Part shown: piece after piece, positions 1 through 11,578 of the stretch | How the letters are laid out: each line of letters starts with the position of its first letter | Position numbering within the stretch: position 1 is the first letter of the stretch | Assembly: GCA_029204225.1 (NCBI GenBank) | Contig: CM055098.1 | Coordinates: 18,757,303 to 18,821,302, forward strand | DNA from: Diphasiastrum complanatum | Lineage: Eukaryota; Streptophyta; Lycopodiopsida; Lycopodiales; Lycopodiaceae | Length of the DNA stretch: 64,000 bases | Reading direction: 5' to 3' | Notes under the pieces: model-generated | Databases searched by the model: none | Told to the model about the DNA's origin: nothing | Seen by the model: only the letters and a program-made list of their open reading frames with translations | Position numbers and translations under genes: made by a program

Positions 1-1537
1 CTCCAAAGAAAAAGGAGAAACTATACATGTTCCATGCAATACTTGGATGTGAAAAATTAACAAATAGGCTCAACATTTTAATAATATATTTCTATTTGTA
101 TAAAACCATAAAGAGTTCTAGTAGTTTTCATACATAAAATTTCACATATATTGAGACAAAACCCAAGGCTAAGCACCCTAGCTTAGAAGGTTCTAGAAAG
201 CCAACTCCTTCTCTTAAACCTTTGGAAAGAAGATTGTTCTCTATCTTTTTCAAATTTAAACATAATTGTACCGTTAAATCTCTTGGGCACAATTAAGAAA
301 CACTTAATTGGTCATCCCTTACTGATGGACCTAATTTACAGTGTGAAGTGGTCCATGATTATTGAGAATTGGTCATTTGTCTCAATAACCCAAAAAAAAG
401 TATAACATGATGGAGGTGAAGAGGAAAAAGTTCATCCTCCACCATGCAAAGAGGCCATGCATGACTCATTATGGAAGGGACCTGAGTAAATTATCGAACA
501 TGGTTGGTGTTAGTGATTCGTTCAATCACATAACTAAAAATACCTTATCATGAAGTGTTTGGCTGAATCTAAAAGCTACTCTTTTAAAGGTATAGCAAAG
601 TGTGTGAGTGAGGTCAAAGCTATTGTTATTGTCCCTCTTGAAAGTTGATCATAAGTTTTTACGGAACCATAACCCTAGAAAGCTAGTGAATCATTGCACC
701 AAAAGTGCTAGCACCCCCTCCTTGCAACCATATCGCCTAAAGCCTGGAAAACCCTCATCGGTTGGGGAGCACGGGGCAATAGAGAAGGCCATCAGGGTTG
801 GAAGTGGCAAATCCTCTATTGCTCACGTAGGGTCGAACTGCCATTAGAGGTGGGACCCCTTGGCCCTTTTAGGACGTTTTGGCTGGACCAACCCCCCATC
901 AAAATAGGCCCCAACATTAATGCATCTGTCGGGAGGAATTTGATAATGGGCTATTGTTCGAAGGACGAATATCTATACATAGGGTTGTGAACTATATGGA
1001 TTAGCCATTTGCAGGTTGCTTATGTTATTTGACCTGCCAGACGCTTAACATTGGAGAGCAGTCATGCTAGCAATGATCTACAAATTTCATGTGTCTCAAA
1101 TTGTATGTGTTGAGAACGATTCTGTTGTTTAGACTATCAGCCGCACACTAACACCTTAGTGCGAGCTACTTGATTAGTGTCGAATGTTGTTTTGAAAGAC
1201 AACTATTAGATCAAAGTGGTTAGCATCGCACATAGATGTGTGTTGATCCCACAAAGAGAGTGACAAGGGTCATGCATTTACTCGCCAATAGATTATCCAT
1301 AGGATGAAACCTAAGGTTGTCTTGATCTGAGATCATATCATATGCATTCTTATTGGATCTAATGAGGGCCTCGTACCTCAACATGATAAAACTTTTGGTT
1401 GGATTGGGGAAGCACTTGCGATACCCATTGCTATAAGAGAGTGTGGTCCAATGGTTAGGATAGTATCATCCAAGCAATAGAGCCAGATTCCCTCGATTGA
1501 AGATCATAAACCATCGTTACAAAGATGTTATTTATGA
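1..1537. other. Non-coding flank upstream of the gypsy A gag
   Basis: No coding region can be supported here. The longest open stretch (608-847) is short and low in information. The DNA is AT-rich, and a stop codon at 1535-1537 closes the frame upstream of the gag-like ORF. It may hold the leader or 5' LTR of gypsy A, but no second copy of this sequence was found in the window, so no LTR could be paired. Confidence 0.4.
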
Positions 1538-1549
1538 GACCAATCTAAC

Positions 1550-3143
1550 GTGATTGTGCCATTCTTGGCATTCAACCAACCCAACCTTGCTATCGTGGGG
1601 GGCTTTCACTCATTAATTGGGTGGTTTCTCTCTTGGATGTGGGAGTTATTGGTGGACCCACCCAATGAAGAAGTACACTTTGTTGATCTAGGGTCATCCC
1701 AAACTAGGGACAATGAAGGATTTTGTACTAGTTGGTATTGGGCCGTAGGCGATGATGAAATGCCCCCTCTAGAATTAGACGACCAAGAACCTCTCTATGA
1801 GCTCAATAGACCGACAAATGTATCCAAGATGATGACAGAAGAAGAATTAGTTGAAACCATAGACACATTTCTAGGGACCTTTGATTTAAATGAGGCTAAA
1901 AGAGAAGAACTTATGTTAACAACACTAGATACAATAGATCTTAAAGAAAAACATGTTATACTAGAAGGCCACTTGATTGAATCACGATTGGAACCACAAT
2001 GGACGGCATAATCCCAACTGAATCTAGATGGATTTTCATACGCAGAGCTAGATTTGGCTATAGAAATTTTATTGCATGAGACTAGTCTATTGCCTAGAAA
2101 ACCAAGTCCAACCATAGATGGTGGAAGGAGGGCGGCCAGAGACCCACCTCTCTTCTCCTCAAAAGTTGTAGAGACTCGAGAACAGTTACCACAATACCTC
2201 ACAACGCCAATTATTCTTGAGGATCGAGATGATATTACAATCGATCTGGAAATAGCAATAGCACTCTCATTGCAAGAGTGGGAAGCCTCATACACAAATG
2301 ACATCCGACAAGAAGCAGAGATAGGAGAATTCCCAACACAAAATGATAGTGAGGACGAGATTCTTGAACCAGTGGAGAGCTATAGTGATGAATATGAGTG
2401 GGAGACTATATATGAGGATGAAGAGCTAGATCCCAATGAGGTGGCAGGTGATAAAGCAGTAAGTGAGGAAGAGACGGTAGGTGATGGCATAGTGTCAAAA
2501 TCGAAAACAATGAATGAAAGCGGGGTTGAGTCAGATCTGGATCTCGATCAAGCAGATCGCGATGATCGTAACATAAATGAAGAAGTCTTAGCTGAAGTTG
2601 ATGATCGAGCTCAAGCACCAACTGTGAAAACACCTGACTCTATACCTATCACACCGGTGACAAAAAGAGTCACTCAGCCAATAGTTGTTCCTGATGACAC
2701 TGAGAAAGTACCTAGTATAGTAGGCTCCCTACCGCAATTCCATGGAAACAATGATGAAGATGCCCATGAGCATCTCGAAGATTTTGAGACACTAATGGTG
2801 GTTAATGCAGTTGGGAATCCGGCCCATAGGATGATGTTATTTTCCACAACTTTGGTAGGAGAAGCTAGGCACTGGTACTATAATTTACCCAAGTCATTTA
2901 TTACCACCTTGGAGGAACTGTTATGACTATTTATAGCAGAGTTTGGACTCAAATACAATGTCGATAGCTTGATGTTCGCTCTGACCACGATACAACAAGA
3001 ACCAAGCGAATCAGTACGCCTATATGTTAAGCGACTCAAGGAGCTCATTCGCCAATTGAACATAGGGCTAGCGACTGAGGTATCATCTCAGTTAGTACTC
3101 ATGTTTTTCTTGAGGGGCCTGCAACCAGCTATCCAGCTAGAAG
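1550..3143 (+). pseudogene. Gypsy A gag, N-terminal and core part, broken
   Basis: Two open stretches (1550-2011 and 2054-2926) and a third from 2927 share one frame and are separated only by TAA at 2009 and TGA at 2924. The N-terminal half is very acidic. The core, about 2700-3130, matches the general pattern of the plant retrotransposon gag (Retrotrans_gag) family: FHGNNDEDAHEHLEDFE, then GEARHWYYNLP, then SVRLYVKRLKELIR, typical of the helical capsid region. The opening ATG is unclear because the frame opens with GTG after a stop at 1535. The frame runs straight into the Copia-1 insertion at 3144 and resumes at 9478. The product would form the capsid of retrotransposon particles. It is a pseudogene. 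Confidence 0.7.
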
Positions 3144-3941
3144 TGACAAAATTTCTAGAATTCACACGTGTGGGGAATGTCCACAAGAGTGACTGATCTT
3201 AATTAAGCTTTGTGATTGGCACTATAACCTGATTCTAGATTGATTAACAAAATCTAGTTCAGAAGAAATGGCTAATCCACAATCTAGCATGCTAATCAAC
3301 AGAATATAATAGCGATGATCAAAGAATGAAAAAATACAAGATCTCAATGTATGAGCACTAGCCTCAACACGAGTTAGAGAGAGAGAGAGAGAGTTAGAGA
3401 GATAAAAAGCAATATTTCTTTAGATCCAAAATGGCATGAGATAGCTACAAAACTTTGGTTCTTCATTATCAATTGTGTGGAGAGCTACACATATTTATGG
3501 AGATTGAGGTAGCTCGAGGTAGAACCATATCTATCCATTCCAAAATGACATCTAAATTGACATCTAGAGTCTATGTGACATTTGTCACTTGTCATGCATG
3601 AAATTCTACCAACTTTTTACAAGTGTACTAGTTCTAACTAGAAATGTCCAAATCGTCATGCATGTGTCCATTAAACTTTGTGCATGCCTTGCATGTCACT
3701 ATGGATCACTTACAATTAATGCATGTGAGTTGCCACGAGTTTCTACAAGCATAATCATGCTAATTCTATGTCTACAAACTATATGCAAGTTGAATTTATC
3801 AAACTAGATAATACATAACCATGTAGCTTGAGTTCTATGTAGGCCAAACTTGGCTTTTTGCATTAATGAGCTACATACTTACATGGTACAACATTTATAG
3901 CAAGCCAAGAAATCAATATGGATTGTTTTTCAATTTTAACA
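3144..3941 (-). repeat. Copia-1 3' LTR
   Basis: This is the left copy; the element runs on the minus strand, so it is the 3' LTR. It holds a CACACGTGTG palindrome at 3163-3172, a GA/CT microsatellite at about 3376-3394, and several CATGCATG-type motifs at about 3590-3730. Its inner edge abuts the polypurine tract at 3942. Confidence 0.92.
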
Positions 3942-3950
3942 CTCCTCCTA
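3942..3950 (-). other. Copia-1 polypurine tract
   Basis: The minus strand reads TAGGAGGAG immediately before the 3' LTR, the usual position for the primer of plus-strand DNA synthesis. The same GGAGGAG core lies beside the 3' LTRs of Copia-2 and Copia-4. Confidence 0.75.
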
Positions 3951-3958
3951 AAAATGAT

Positions 3959-4440
3959 CTATATTGATTTGAACATGGATCTTGGTATAGCTCCAAGGTT
4001 GGCTCTATACTTGTTGAAGAAACTTTTGCTCAAAGGTTTGGTGAGCATATCTGCAATGCAAGATGATGTGTCGATGTGATCCAATTTGATTTCACCTGCA
4101 ATGAGCTTCTCTCTCACGAAGTGATGTGTAACTTCAATATGTTTGCTCCTTGCATGGAATAGTGGGTTGTTGGCAAGGGCTTGAGCTGAAATGTTGTCAC
4201 ACATGATCATAGGTATATTTTCTTCCATAATTATCTTTAGCTCCACTAGTAACCTCTTGATCCAAAGCACTTCCTTTGTTGTTGTAGTGAGCGCCTTGTA
4301 CTCAGCTTCACATGATGAGAGTGATACAGTATCTTGCTTTTTGGAAAGCCAAGATATTAAGTTTCCTCCAAGATATATGACATAAGCTCTTGTAGATTTC
4401 CGATCTACTCTATCACTTGCAAAATCCGAGTCAAAATAAC
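3959..4440 (-). pseudogene. Copia-1 RNase H domain
   Basis: Continuous minus-strand coding for the copia RNase H: an aspartate-containing FDSDFAS start, DRKST, SWLSKKQ, SSCEAEYKAL, WIKRLL, then HARSKHIEV and HHFVREK and the SSCIADMLTKPL tail. A frameshift near 4440-4455 separates it from the reverse transcriptase. RNase H removes the RNA strand during reverse transcription. The stop at 3959 is next to the polypurine tract, as expected for the end of pol. Confidence 0.85.
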
Positions 4441-5388
4441 CAATAAGAGATATAATAAACCAAAATCAAAAGTGGAAGATATATATCTAAGCACTCTCTT
4501 GGCTTTTTTCCAATAATAAATTGAAGGACTTTGCATAGCCTGGCTCAACTTATGAACAGTAAAGCTTATGTCAGGTCTAGTTATTGTGAGCCAAATTAAG
4601 GAGCCTATAAGACTTCTAAAAAGTGTGATGTCCTCAAAGGATCTTTCATCACCTTTGTTAGAGTCCTTTACATTTTGCTCCATAAGTGTTTCTATACTCT
4701 TACAATTCAACATATTGAACTTTTTTAACATTGAAAGAGCATACTTAGATTGACATATGAAAGCTTTATCTTTAAGAAAGTCAATCTCTAATCCTAGTAT
4801 ATAGTGTATTTTTCCAAAATCTTGCATCTTGAACTCTTTTCCAAGTGCAATCTTGGTTTCCTCAACTAACTTGATACAACTTCCTGTCAGAATGATATCA
4901 TCAACATAAATAAGAAGGATGACAATATCTTTATCAAAAAACTTGACTTATAAGGAGGGATCATAGTTACTAAGATTAAACCCTAGTGACACAAGAAAGG
5001 TGTTAAGTCGAGAATACCATGACCTTGGGGCTTGCTTTAATCCATATAAACTTTTGAAGAGCAAGCAAACTTTTTCCTCATCATGGATGAATCCAATAGG
5101 TTAATCCATATAGATCTCTTCTTCTAGATAGCCATTTAGAAATGCATTAAAAACATCTAGTTGCAGAATTTGCCAATTGAAAAAACAAGCAAGAGAAATT
5201 ATGATTCTAATTGACACCATCTGTGCAACTGGGGGCAAAGGTCTCCTCATAATCAAGTCCATATACTTGAGCAAATCCTTTAGCACAAAGCCTAGCCTTG
5301 TACTTGTTGATTGTGCCATCTTGATTATACTTGACTCGAAAAACCCATTTGCAACCAATGGTATGCTTGTTGGATGGAAGATCCACAA
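4405..5388 (-). pseudogene. Copia-1 reverse transcriptase, broken
   Basis: Reverse transcriptase (RVT_2 type) motifs are readable: LDVFNAFLNGYLEEEIYM at about 5105-5160, the SLYGLKQ region near 5030-5045, catalytic YVDD at 4897-4908, and MQDFGKIHYILGLEIDF at about 4770-4827. A TAA after the EIYMD motif (5101-5103), a further stop near 4950 and frame changes break it. It would copy element RNA into DNA inside the capsid. It cannot make a full enzyme as read. Confidence 0.85.
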
Positions 5389-6031
5389 GCTCCCATGTAT
5401 TATTGGCCATCAAAGCATCATATTCTTCCTTCATGGAAAGGTACCATTCTTTTGAGTTGATAGCATCATATACATCCTTTGGCTCCTCATGAGAAATAAA
5501 AGAGGCACAATTAGTGGAGTTGATTTTCACTTGCTTTCCTCTATCTTCATAGGTAAGCCTTCTAGGCTCGGACCTTTCTCTTTGAGATCTCCTTGGTGAA
5601 AAAATTCGAGGTGACTCCTCCTCAAATCTCGGCCCCATCTCTCCATAATGATCTTCAAGGGTGATGATTGGAGTATCTTTGTGAGAATCTTTGAACTCGG
5701 CCTTCTCAAGAATGTATTTTTGATCTTCATGGAATATCACATCTCTAATCTCAATTGTAGTTGAGGTAGAGGGAACATAGATCCTGTAAGCTTTCTTGTT
5801 GGATGCATATCCAACCATGATCCCTTTAACAGAATTAGGATCATCTCTTTTCCTTGTTTCCAAGGGCATATTAACAAAGCAAGTACAACCAAAAACTCTA
5901 AGGTGATCTACCTTAGGTTTTTTCTGAAACAAGACTTCAGAAGGTGTTTTTCCAGCAAGAGCAGTGTGAGGTAATCTATTGCACAAATAGTTTGCACAAT
6001 TTATAGCTTCACCCCAATATTCAATAGGCAA
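5207..6031 (-). pseudogene. Copia-1 integrase C-terminal region and start of reverse transcriptase
   Basis: The minus-strand frame covers the C-terminal part of copia integrase (YWGEAINCANYLCNRLP, then HLRVFGCTCFVN and VKGIMVGYASNKKAYR), the acidic linker with an SPRRSQRERSEPRRLTY motif, and the first reverse transcriptase block (IGCKWVFRVKYNQDG, ARLCAKGFAQ). It is in the same frame as the upstream gag-integrase part and is separated from it only by a TGA at 6044-6046, at a codon where an arginine CGA would fit. It ends after a frameshift in the ETFAP motif. Confidence 0.87.
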
Positions 6032-6043
6032 TGAAGCTGCTAC

Positions 6044-7920
6044 TCAAATTGCTTTAGCACATTGACATAAAGATCTGCTTTTCCTCTCAGGTACTCCATT
6101 TTGAGATGGAGAATAAGCACAAGAAAATTCTCTCTTTATTCCTTCACCTTCACAATAATTATGAAACTTGTTGGAGATATATTCACCTCCTCCATCACAT
6201 CTTAAAGCTTTAACTTTGCAAGAAAACTGTTTTTCTACATAAGCTTTGAAGATAAGGAAGTGATAAAAAACCATAGCCTTTGAAGAAAGTAGATACAACC
6301 AAGTGTATCTAGTAAAGTCATCAATAAAGGTGACAAAACATGTTGCACCACCAGTACTTTTAGAAGAGGAAAAATGTACATCTGAATGTATGAGTTCCAA
6401 TGGATAAGTAGTCTTTATAAAAGACTTCTGATATGGCTTTCTCTGTGACTTTGCAATGGCACAAGCCTCACAAGGCTTGAAATCTTTTGAAAGAGACTTT
6501 GGAGGACCAATAGCCTTTTCCTTCTTAACCATAGAAGACATAGATGTAAAGTTAGGATGTCCCAACCTTCTATGCCATAGCTCCTCCTTAGATAACAAAA
6601 CAACTTCACAAAGGTTTGCATTCTCATAAGAATTCAACTTAAAAATTCCACCACATCTAGTTCCATCAGCAAGGATCTCATCTTTTCTCTTGATAAAACA
6701 AGTATTGGAGTTGAACTTTACATCACAACCATTATCAGACAACTTTCCCATGCTAATTAAGTTCTTTGTAAGTTTTGGAATGAAAAGAACATTAGAAAGT
6801 GCAAGAACTTTTGAAGAAGCAAGTTTCAATGGAATGTTGCCAATTCCTTCTATTGGACACTCATGATCATTGGTTGTGTAAATAGATATCTTGAGTCCTT
6901 TGAAAGGTAAGATTGAGTCAAATGACTCCTTTGAACAACACATATGTGAAGAGGCTCCAATGTCTATGTACCAAGCTCCATCTTTCTGGAAAGGTGATAA
7001 AGAAAAACTGGACACCATAAGTGATCCTTCTTCATCACTTGCAGCAAAATCTTCTTCAATATCTTTGGAGAGATTAGCTTGCTTGAGTTGGTTTTTCTTC
7101 TTAACGCAATTAGAGGAATAGTGCCCCTTTTTGCCACAGAAGAAGCACTTCACTTTCTTCTTCTTGGTTTTTGAGTTAGAGGGATGAGATGTATCATCCT
7201 CTTCACCATCTTGATCTCGATCTTTGGCTTTGTCTTTGTTGTATGCTTGAGAGAATTGGTTCTTACTCCTTTCTTTCTGCTTGCCTTTGAAAAAGAGGGC
7301 TTTGTCACTTCCACCATGTTCAAGTTTGTTCATCCTGGAGAGTTTATAGCTTTGTCTAGATTCTTCAGAAATAAGAATTCCTTGGAGAGTTTCTAGATTA
7401 GGTAACTCCTCCTTAATAACAAAAGACTGAACAAGATTATCATAGTCATCTCTCAAGCCATTCAGTATGACTTGAACTAGCTCGACTTGGTTAATGGTAA
7501 CACCAACACAGGAAAGCTCTCGATGTATATCTTTAACTCTCAGAACATAGTTAGATGCACTCTCTTCACTTCTTTGGAAACTTTGGAAAATCTGATTCCT
7601 AAGAGTGAGTATTCTAGAAGTATTCTTTGCTTGATAGATGGTCTTTAGTGCATCCCAAGCTTCTTTGGCTGTAGTGCAAGGTCCTATCTCTCTCAAAATT
7701 TCATTAGATACATTCATCTTAATGAAATGTAGAGCCATTCTAGCTCTCTTCTTATATTTAGGAATTTCAACCTGTCCTTGAGGCTCCTCCTCAACACCAA
7801 GCACAATATCCATAACATCCTGGAGAATCAAACAGACTCCATTCTTAACTTCCAAATTGAGTAATTAGAAGTGTTTAGTCTTTCACTAACTTCTAGAAGA
7901 TATCCTCCCTGAGATGCCAT
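6044..7920 (-). pseudogene. Copia-1 gag-protease-integrase
   Basis: The natural ATG is at 7918-7920 (MASQGGYLLE start, typical of copia gag). A 1-nt deletion in a T run near 7829-7833 shifts the frame after about 30 codons, and the remaining 603 codons are open. In order: gag helical region with ALHFIKMNVSNEIL; zinc knuckle CFFCGKKGHYSSNC at about 7108-7150; protease motif DIGASSHM at about 6940-6975, where the usual DSGASSHM serine is isoleucine; the integrase zinc-binding region LWHRRLGHPNF to CEAC; and integrase catalytic residues in HSDVHF, RCDGGGEY and NGVPERK (about 6086-6400). The TGA at 6044 closes it. Confidence 0.88.
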
Positions 7921-8672
7921 TATAATGAAGACTTCCTAGTTATTGGATTGAAATATGTTTGAGCTTGTTCCTATCAGACTTAGAGTTGCTACTCTCTTTC
8001 ACTATAGGTATATTCAAGGTTGAACTACTTTCTAATGTGAAACGCTTGCAACTATATATAAGATGAATCTCAAATATTCAACAAGACAAGTTATCTAGAT
8101 CATACACAAAAAGTGGTTTGAGACACTTTGGCTGGTTTGAATCCTACTTTTGGCACATGTGAAATCCTTCAAAAGAAAACACTATTGACACTCAGAAGGC
8201 TCAAAGGGTGTTCAAATACTTCAAACTCAGTCTTGATCTACAGTCTTGTGTTGGATGCTCAAAACAATGGATTCTGAACAAAGTATTATTGAATCAAATC
8301 AAAATGTTGTCACTCGGATTTTGGACCTATCCCTATCCTATTTAAGAGCTTATAACTCTTGCTAGACACATCAGATTCATTTGGTTTTGATTTTTATAGA
8401 AAGTACAGATCAAATGCTTTCCATCAAGCTATAACACTGCTATATTTGGATCTATAAGTAAGGAGAACAAAGGGACTAAAAAACTCTGATTTTCTCACAT
8501 GCGGAATTCCAAAATTTCGTACTTCCTCAATTCAGGTCTAAAAATTCAGTTCAAGTCCGATTTGATCCAAATACACTTTAGAGAAAGGTTAGAGAAAGTG
8601 CAAAACTGCTTTTTTGCTCGATTTAGCTCTCAATTTCTTGTACAATCAGAGTTGTTAGCATGCAAAGCTTAA
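7921..8672 (-). other. Copia-1 untranslated leader
   Basis: This stretch between the gag start and the primer site has no supported ORF. It is the usual position of the retrotransposon 5' leader, which carries packaging and dimerisation signals. No specific signal could be identified by eye. Confidence 0.6.
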
Positions 8673-8688
8673 TGTGGCTCTGATACCA
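8673..8688 (-). other. Copia-1 primer binding site
   Basis: The minus strand reads TGGTATCAGAGCCACA directly next to the 5' LTR. This is the classical plant copia primer site, complementary to the 3' end of initiator methionine tRNA. Confidence 0.92.
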
Positions 8689-9477
8689 TGACAAAATTTC
8701 CAGAATTCACACGTGTGGGGAATGTCCACAAGAGTGACTGATCTTAATCAAGCTTTGTGATTGGCACTATAACCTGATTCTAGATTGATTAACAAAATCT
8801 AGTTCAAAAGAAATCCACAATCTAGCATGCTAATCAACAGAATATAATAGCAAAGATCAAAGAATGAAAAAATACAAGATTTCAATGTATGAGCATTAGC
8901 CTCAACACGAGTGAGAGAGAGAGAGAGAGCTAGAGAGATAACAAGCAATATCTGTTTAGATCCAAAATGGCATGAGATAGCTACAAAACTTTGGTTCTTC
9001 ATTATCAATTGTGTGGAGAGCTACACATATTTATGGAGATTGAGGTAGCTCAAGGTAGAACCATATCTATCCATTCCAAAATGACATCTAAAGTGACATC
9101 TAGAGTCTATGTGACATTTGTCACTTTTCATGCATGAAATTCTACCAACTTTTTACAAATGTACTAGTTCTAACTAGAAATGTCCAAATCATCATGCATG
9201 TGTCCATTAAACTTTGTGCATGCCTTGCATGTCACTATGGATCACTTACAATTAATGCATGTGAGTTGCCACGAGTTTCTACAAGCATAATCATGCTAAT
9301 TCTATGTCTACATACTATATGCAAGTTGCATTTATCAAACTAGATAATACATAACCATGTAGCTTGAGTTCTATGTAGGCCAAACTTGGCTTTTTGCATT
9401 AATGGGCTACATACTTGCATGGTACAACATTTGTAGCAAGCCAAGAAATCAATATGGATTGTTTTTCAATTTTAACA
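8689..9477 (-). repeat. Copia-1 5' LTR
   Basis: This is the right copy of the LTR and carries the promoter. A TATA-like box CCATAAATATG (minus strand) lies near 9025-9035, and a (CT)n tract in the sense strand follows about 100 nt downstream (8910-8930). A CACACGTGTG palindrome is at 8708-8717. The target duplication AGAAG follows at 9478-9482. Confidence 0.92.
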
Positions 9478-9787
9478 AGAAGTACACCAATCTGGGGTGA
9501 CATCATTTGAAGAAGCAGTGTCTAGAGCCAGAACCACAGAAGAGGCCTTTGTTGCTACAAATGAATGCCAAACCATCTTAGCCATAATGAAAACTGTGAA
9601 CCATATGGTACCATTGAAAGAGGACGCCAAACCAGTAAAACGTGATAAATCACCACTTGATAGTCCCACTTTTGTAGGAGGGGTTGCACTTGCACATTCC
9701 AAGACCTTTTGCAGATATTGTAGGGAGTGTGGCTATTTAGAAGATGGATGTTGGTCACAAGAGAATGGTTTGAATACTAGAAATTGA
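9478..9787 (+). pseudogene. Gypsy A gag, C-terminal part with zinc knuckle
   Basis: This stretch continues the gag frame interrupted at 3143, because removing Copia-1 and one AGAAG copy keeps the frame. It encodes a helical stretch (FEEAVSRARTTEEAFVATNE) and a cysteine-rich end, CRYCRECGYLEDGCW, an imperfect zinc knuckle in which the histidine is not obvious. It stops at 9785-9787. Confidence 0.65.
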
Positions 9788-10612
9788 AGGCAAGAATCGA
9801 TAGGCCATGATGTCATGGATGATGAACTACTCAGAACCTACCAAACTTGGAGTCAACCGAAGTAGATTGTAGAGTGACGTCTCAGGGTGAAGTGACTAGA
9901 ACAGAAGGAGAGAAGCCCCGGATAAACTTGGCAGAAATACTCATAGAAAAGAAACGGTTGAGGATAACCCATGGTAGGGTACAGACAGACATCATTAATG
10001 AAGAGTGTGAGGGAGCAAGTAAGCGGCTGGTAGTGTTATGGGCTAGTCACCCACGAAATTCTAAACAAAAGGACTGAAGATTCACTGATGGAAAAGTTTA
10101 AACGACCTCCTCAGAATAGACGAGACAAGACCAATGACAAGAGACCCCCGCGCGACTCAATAGGAACACTCATCCCCGAGGGGACTAGGGCGAGAGTATT
10201 GACGCTAACCCAGAGTAGGTTACAGACAGACCCACCTAGAAAAGAGTGGATGGAAGAGTGTGATCGACAGGTGAGTCTTGGGAAGTCCACTAAGTCTAAG
10301 GAGCTTATATCATTCGCATATGTTGTTAATCAACAAGCCATCCGGCCAAGCTATACCTCCTAACAAGGACAATGAAGACGACTTAGACTATGCAGAAGTA
10401 CTAGACATAGTATGGACAGCCCCTGTAGATTATCCCCCTAAAACTAGATCCATAGGCTGCTGTGTAACGAAGCAAGAAAATGACAAAAGTCATGAATCTC
10501 CACCTGATGCATTTGATCAGGAATCATTTGATATCCAGCGCTTATTCGAATATCAAAAGCCGACAATAGATGACCACATGGTGGTAAACTTTGATAATTT
10601 TATCCTGGATAG
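9788..10612 (+). pseudogene. Gypsy A downstream coding remnant, no identified domain
   Basis: Three short overlapping open stretches in different frames (9847-10077, 10088-10363, 10278-10712) suggest a frameshifted charged protein. Two similar sub-segments can be seen (RITHGRVQTD and LTQSRLQTD), which hints at an internal duplication. The last frame (DDLDYAEVLDIVW... to FDNFILD) continues through 15911-15947 into 16780-16999 once the inserted elements are ignored. The protein is not recognised. It lacks the DSGA protease motif and any polymerase motif. Confidence 0.45.
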
Positions 10613-11444
10613 TGTGCAAAAAGTACAAAAAGGACCAAGAGTGGATCCTAATCTGATCCTCAAGAGGGATTGGTTGTCAGATTACTTGATCTATCAATCT
10701 ACTTCAGATTAAGATCAATCTAGATCAATTCTAGACACAAAATCCTAACAAGAACAATCATTAATTGAAGGTAAGTGTACTTTCTAGTTTCACACATGTG
10801 AAACACTGTCTGAGTATGGACTCCAACCTAAAAATCAAGTACACATTGATAGAACCTCAAAACAATCAAAACAAATGTAGACAAATGGAGAGAATCACTC
10901 AAAATTGCTCCCAAAACCAAGATTGGTGTCTCACAATGATTATGGCCAAATGTAGCTCTATATATACAGTAAGTGAGAGCTCGTGGTACTGATCATCCCT
11001 TTGATCCCACATGTGTGAAGGTTCTTTGTCATATGATGATTCATCATGCAAAACTGACACTTGGACAAAACCTTCTATTTTGATTACTTTTGGTCCATTT
11101 TCCTTCTATATGGAGATCTACTTGAAAATCTTCTAGAAGTCAAAATTCGTCTACTTCAGGTTATTCCACATGTGTGGGTTGTCCTCTGCACATGGGATAT
11201 GACACCTAACCAAAGGATGTGGCTCATGCAATCAATAGATTGATGCCATGTGTCATATGTCTAGAAAACTTGTTTTTGGCCATTTTAGCCACTAGAACTT
11301 GAATTGAATCATATGTACAACATATATGATTGTGGTACATAACAAGTACACTATTTTCACACGTGGGAACAGGCTCCACACATGTGTGTTTATCTATATA
11401 CAGGATTTTTGGCCTCTACCAAGCTTATTTTTGCATTTTTCACA
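10613..11444 (-). repeat. Copia-2 3' LTR
   Basis: The plus strand starts TGTGCAAAAAGTAC and ends TTTTTCACA. It contains several CACATGTG or CACACGTG-type palindromes (about 10793, 11003, 11167, 11360 and 11380) and a TATATATA box near 10970. Confidence 0.93.
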
Positions 11445-11453
11445 CTCCTCCTC
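11445..11453 (-). other. Copia-2 polypurine tract
   Basis: The minus strand reads GAGGAGGAG against the 3' LTR, the same kind of tract as in Copia-1. Confidence 0.7.
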
Positions 11454-11578
11454 AAAAATCTAGCTTGGCAGATCTAGCTTGATGGAAAACATGACGATCT
11501 TGAACTTGACTCCATGAGCTAAATTGGCTGGTTCAAAAGGTGCGAAGATCAGCCAATGAGCTTGATGTTGATCTGAAA

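Larger units (their letters stand above)
3144..9477 (-). mobile_element. Copia-1: full-length Ty1/copia retrotransposon
   Basis: Two LTRs of about 798 and 789 bp (3144-3941 and 8689-9477) flank a 4.7-kb body. They begin TGACAAAATTTC and end TTTTAACA on the plus strand. The 5-bp target duplication AGAAG is at 3139-3143 and 9478-9482. On the minus strand the order is LTR, primer site, gag, protease, integrase, reverse transcriptase, RNase H, polypurine tract, LTR, which is the copia order. The two LTRs differ by scattered substitutions and a 7-bp indel near their start, so the insertion is fairly young, but the coding region already has frameshifts and stops. Confidence 0.93.

Noticed and set aside
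1550-2304. Minus-strand ORF at 1795-2304 as a gene
   Set aside because: It is antisense to the gypsy A gag frame, which has clear capsid motifs downstream.
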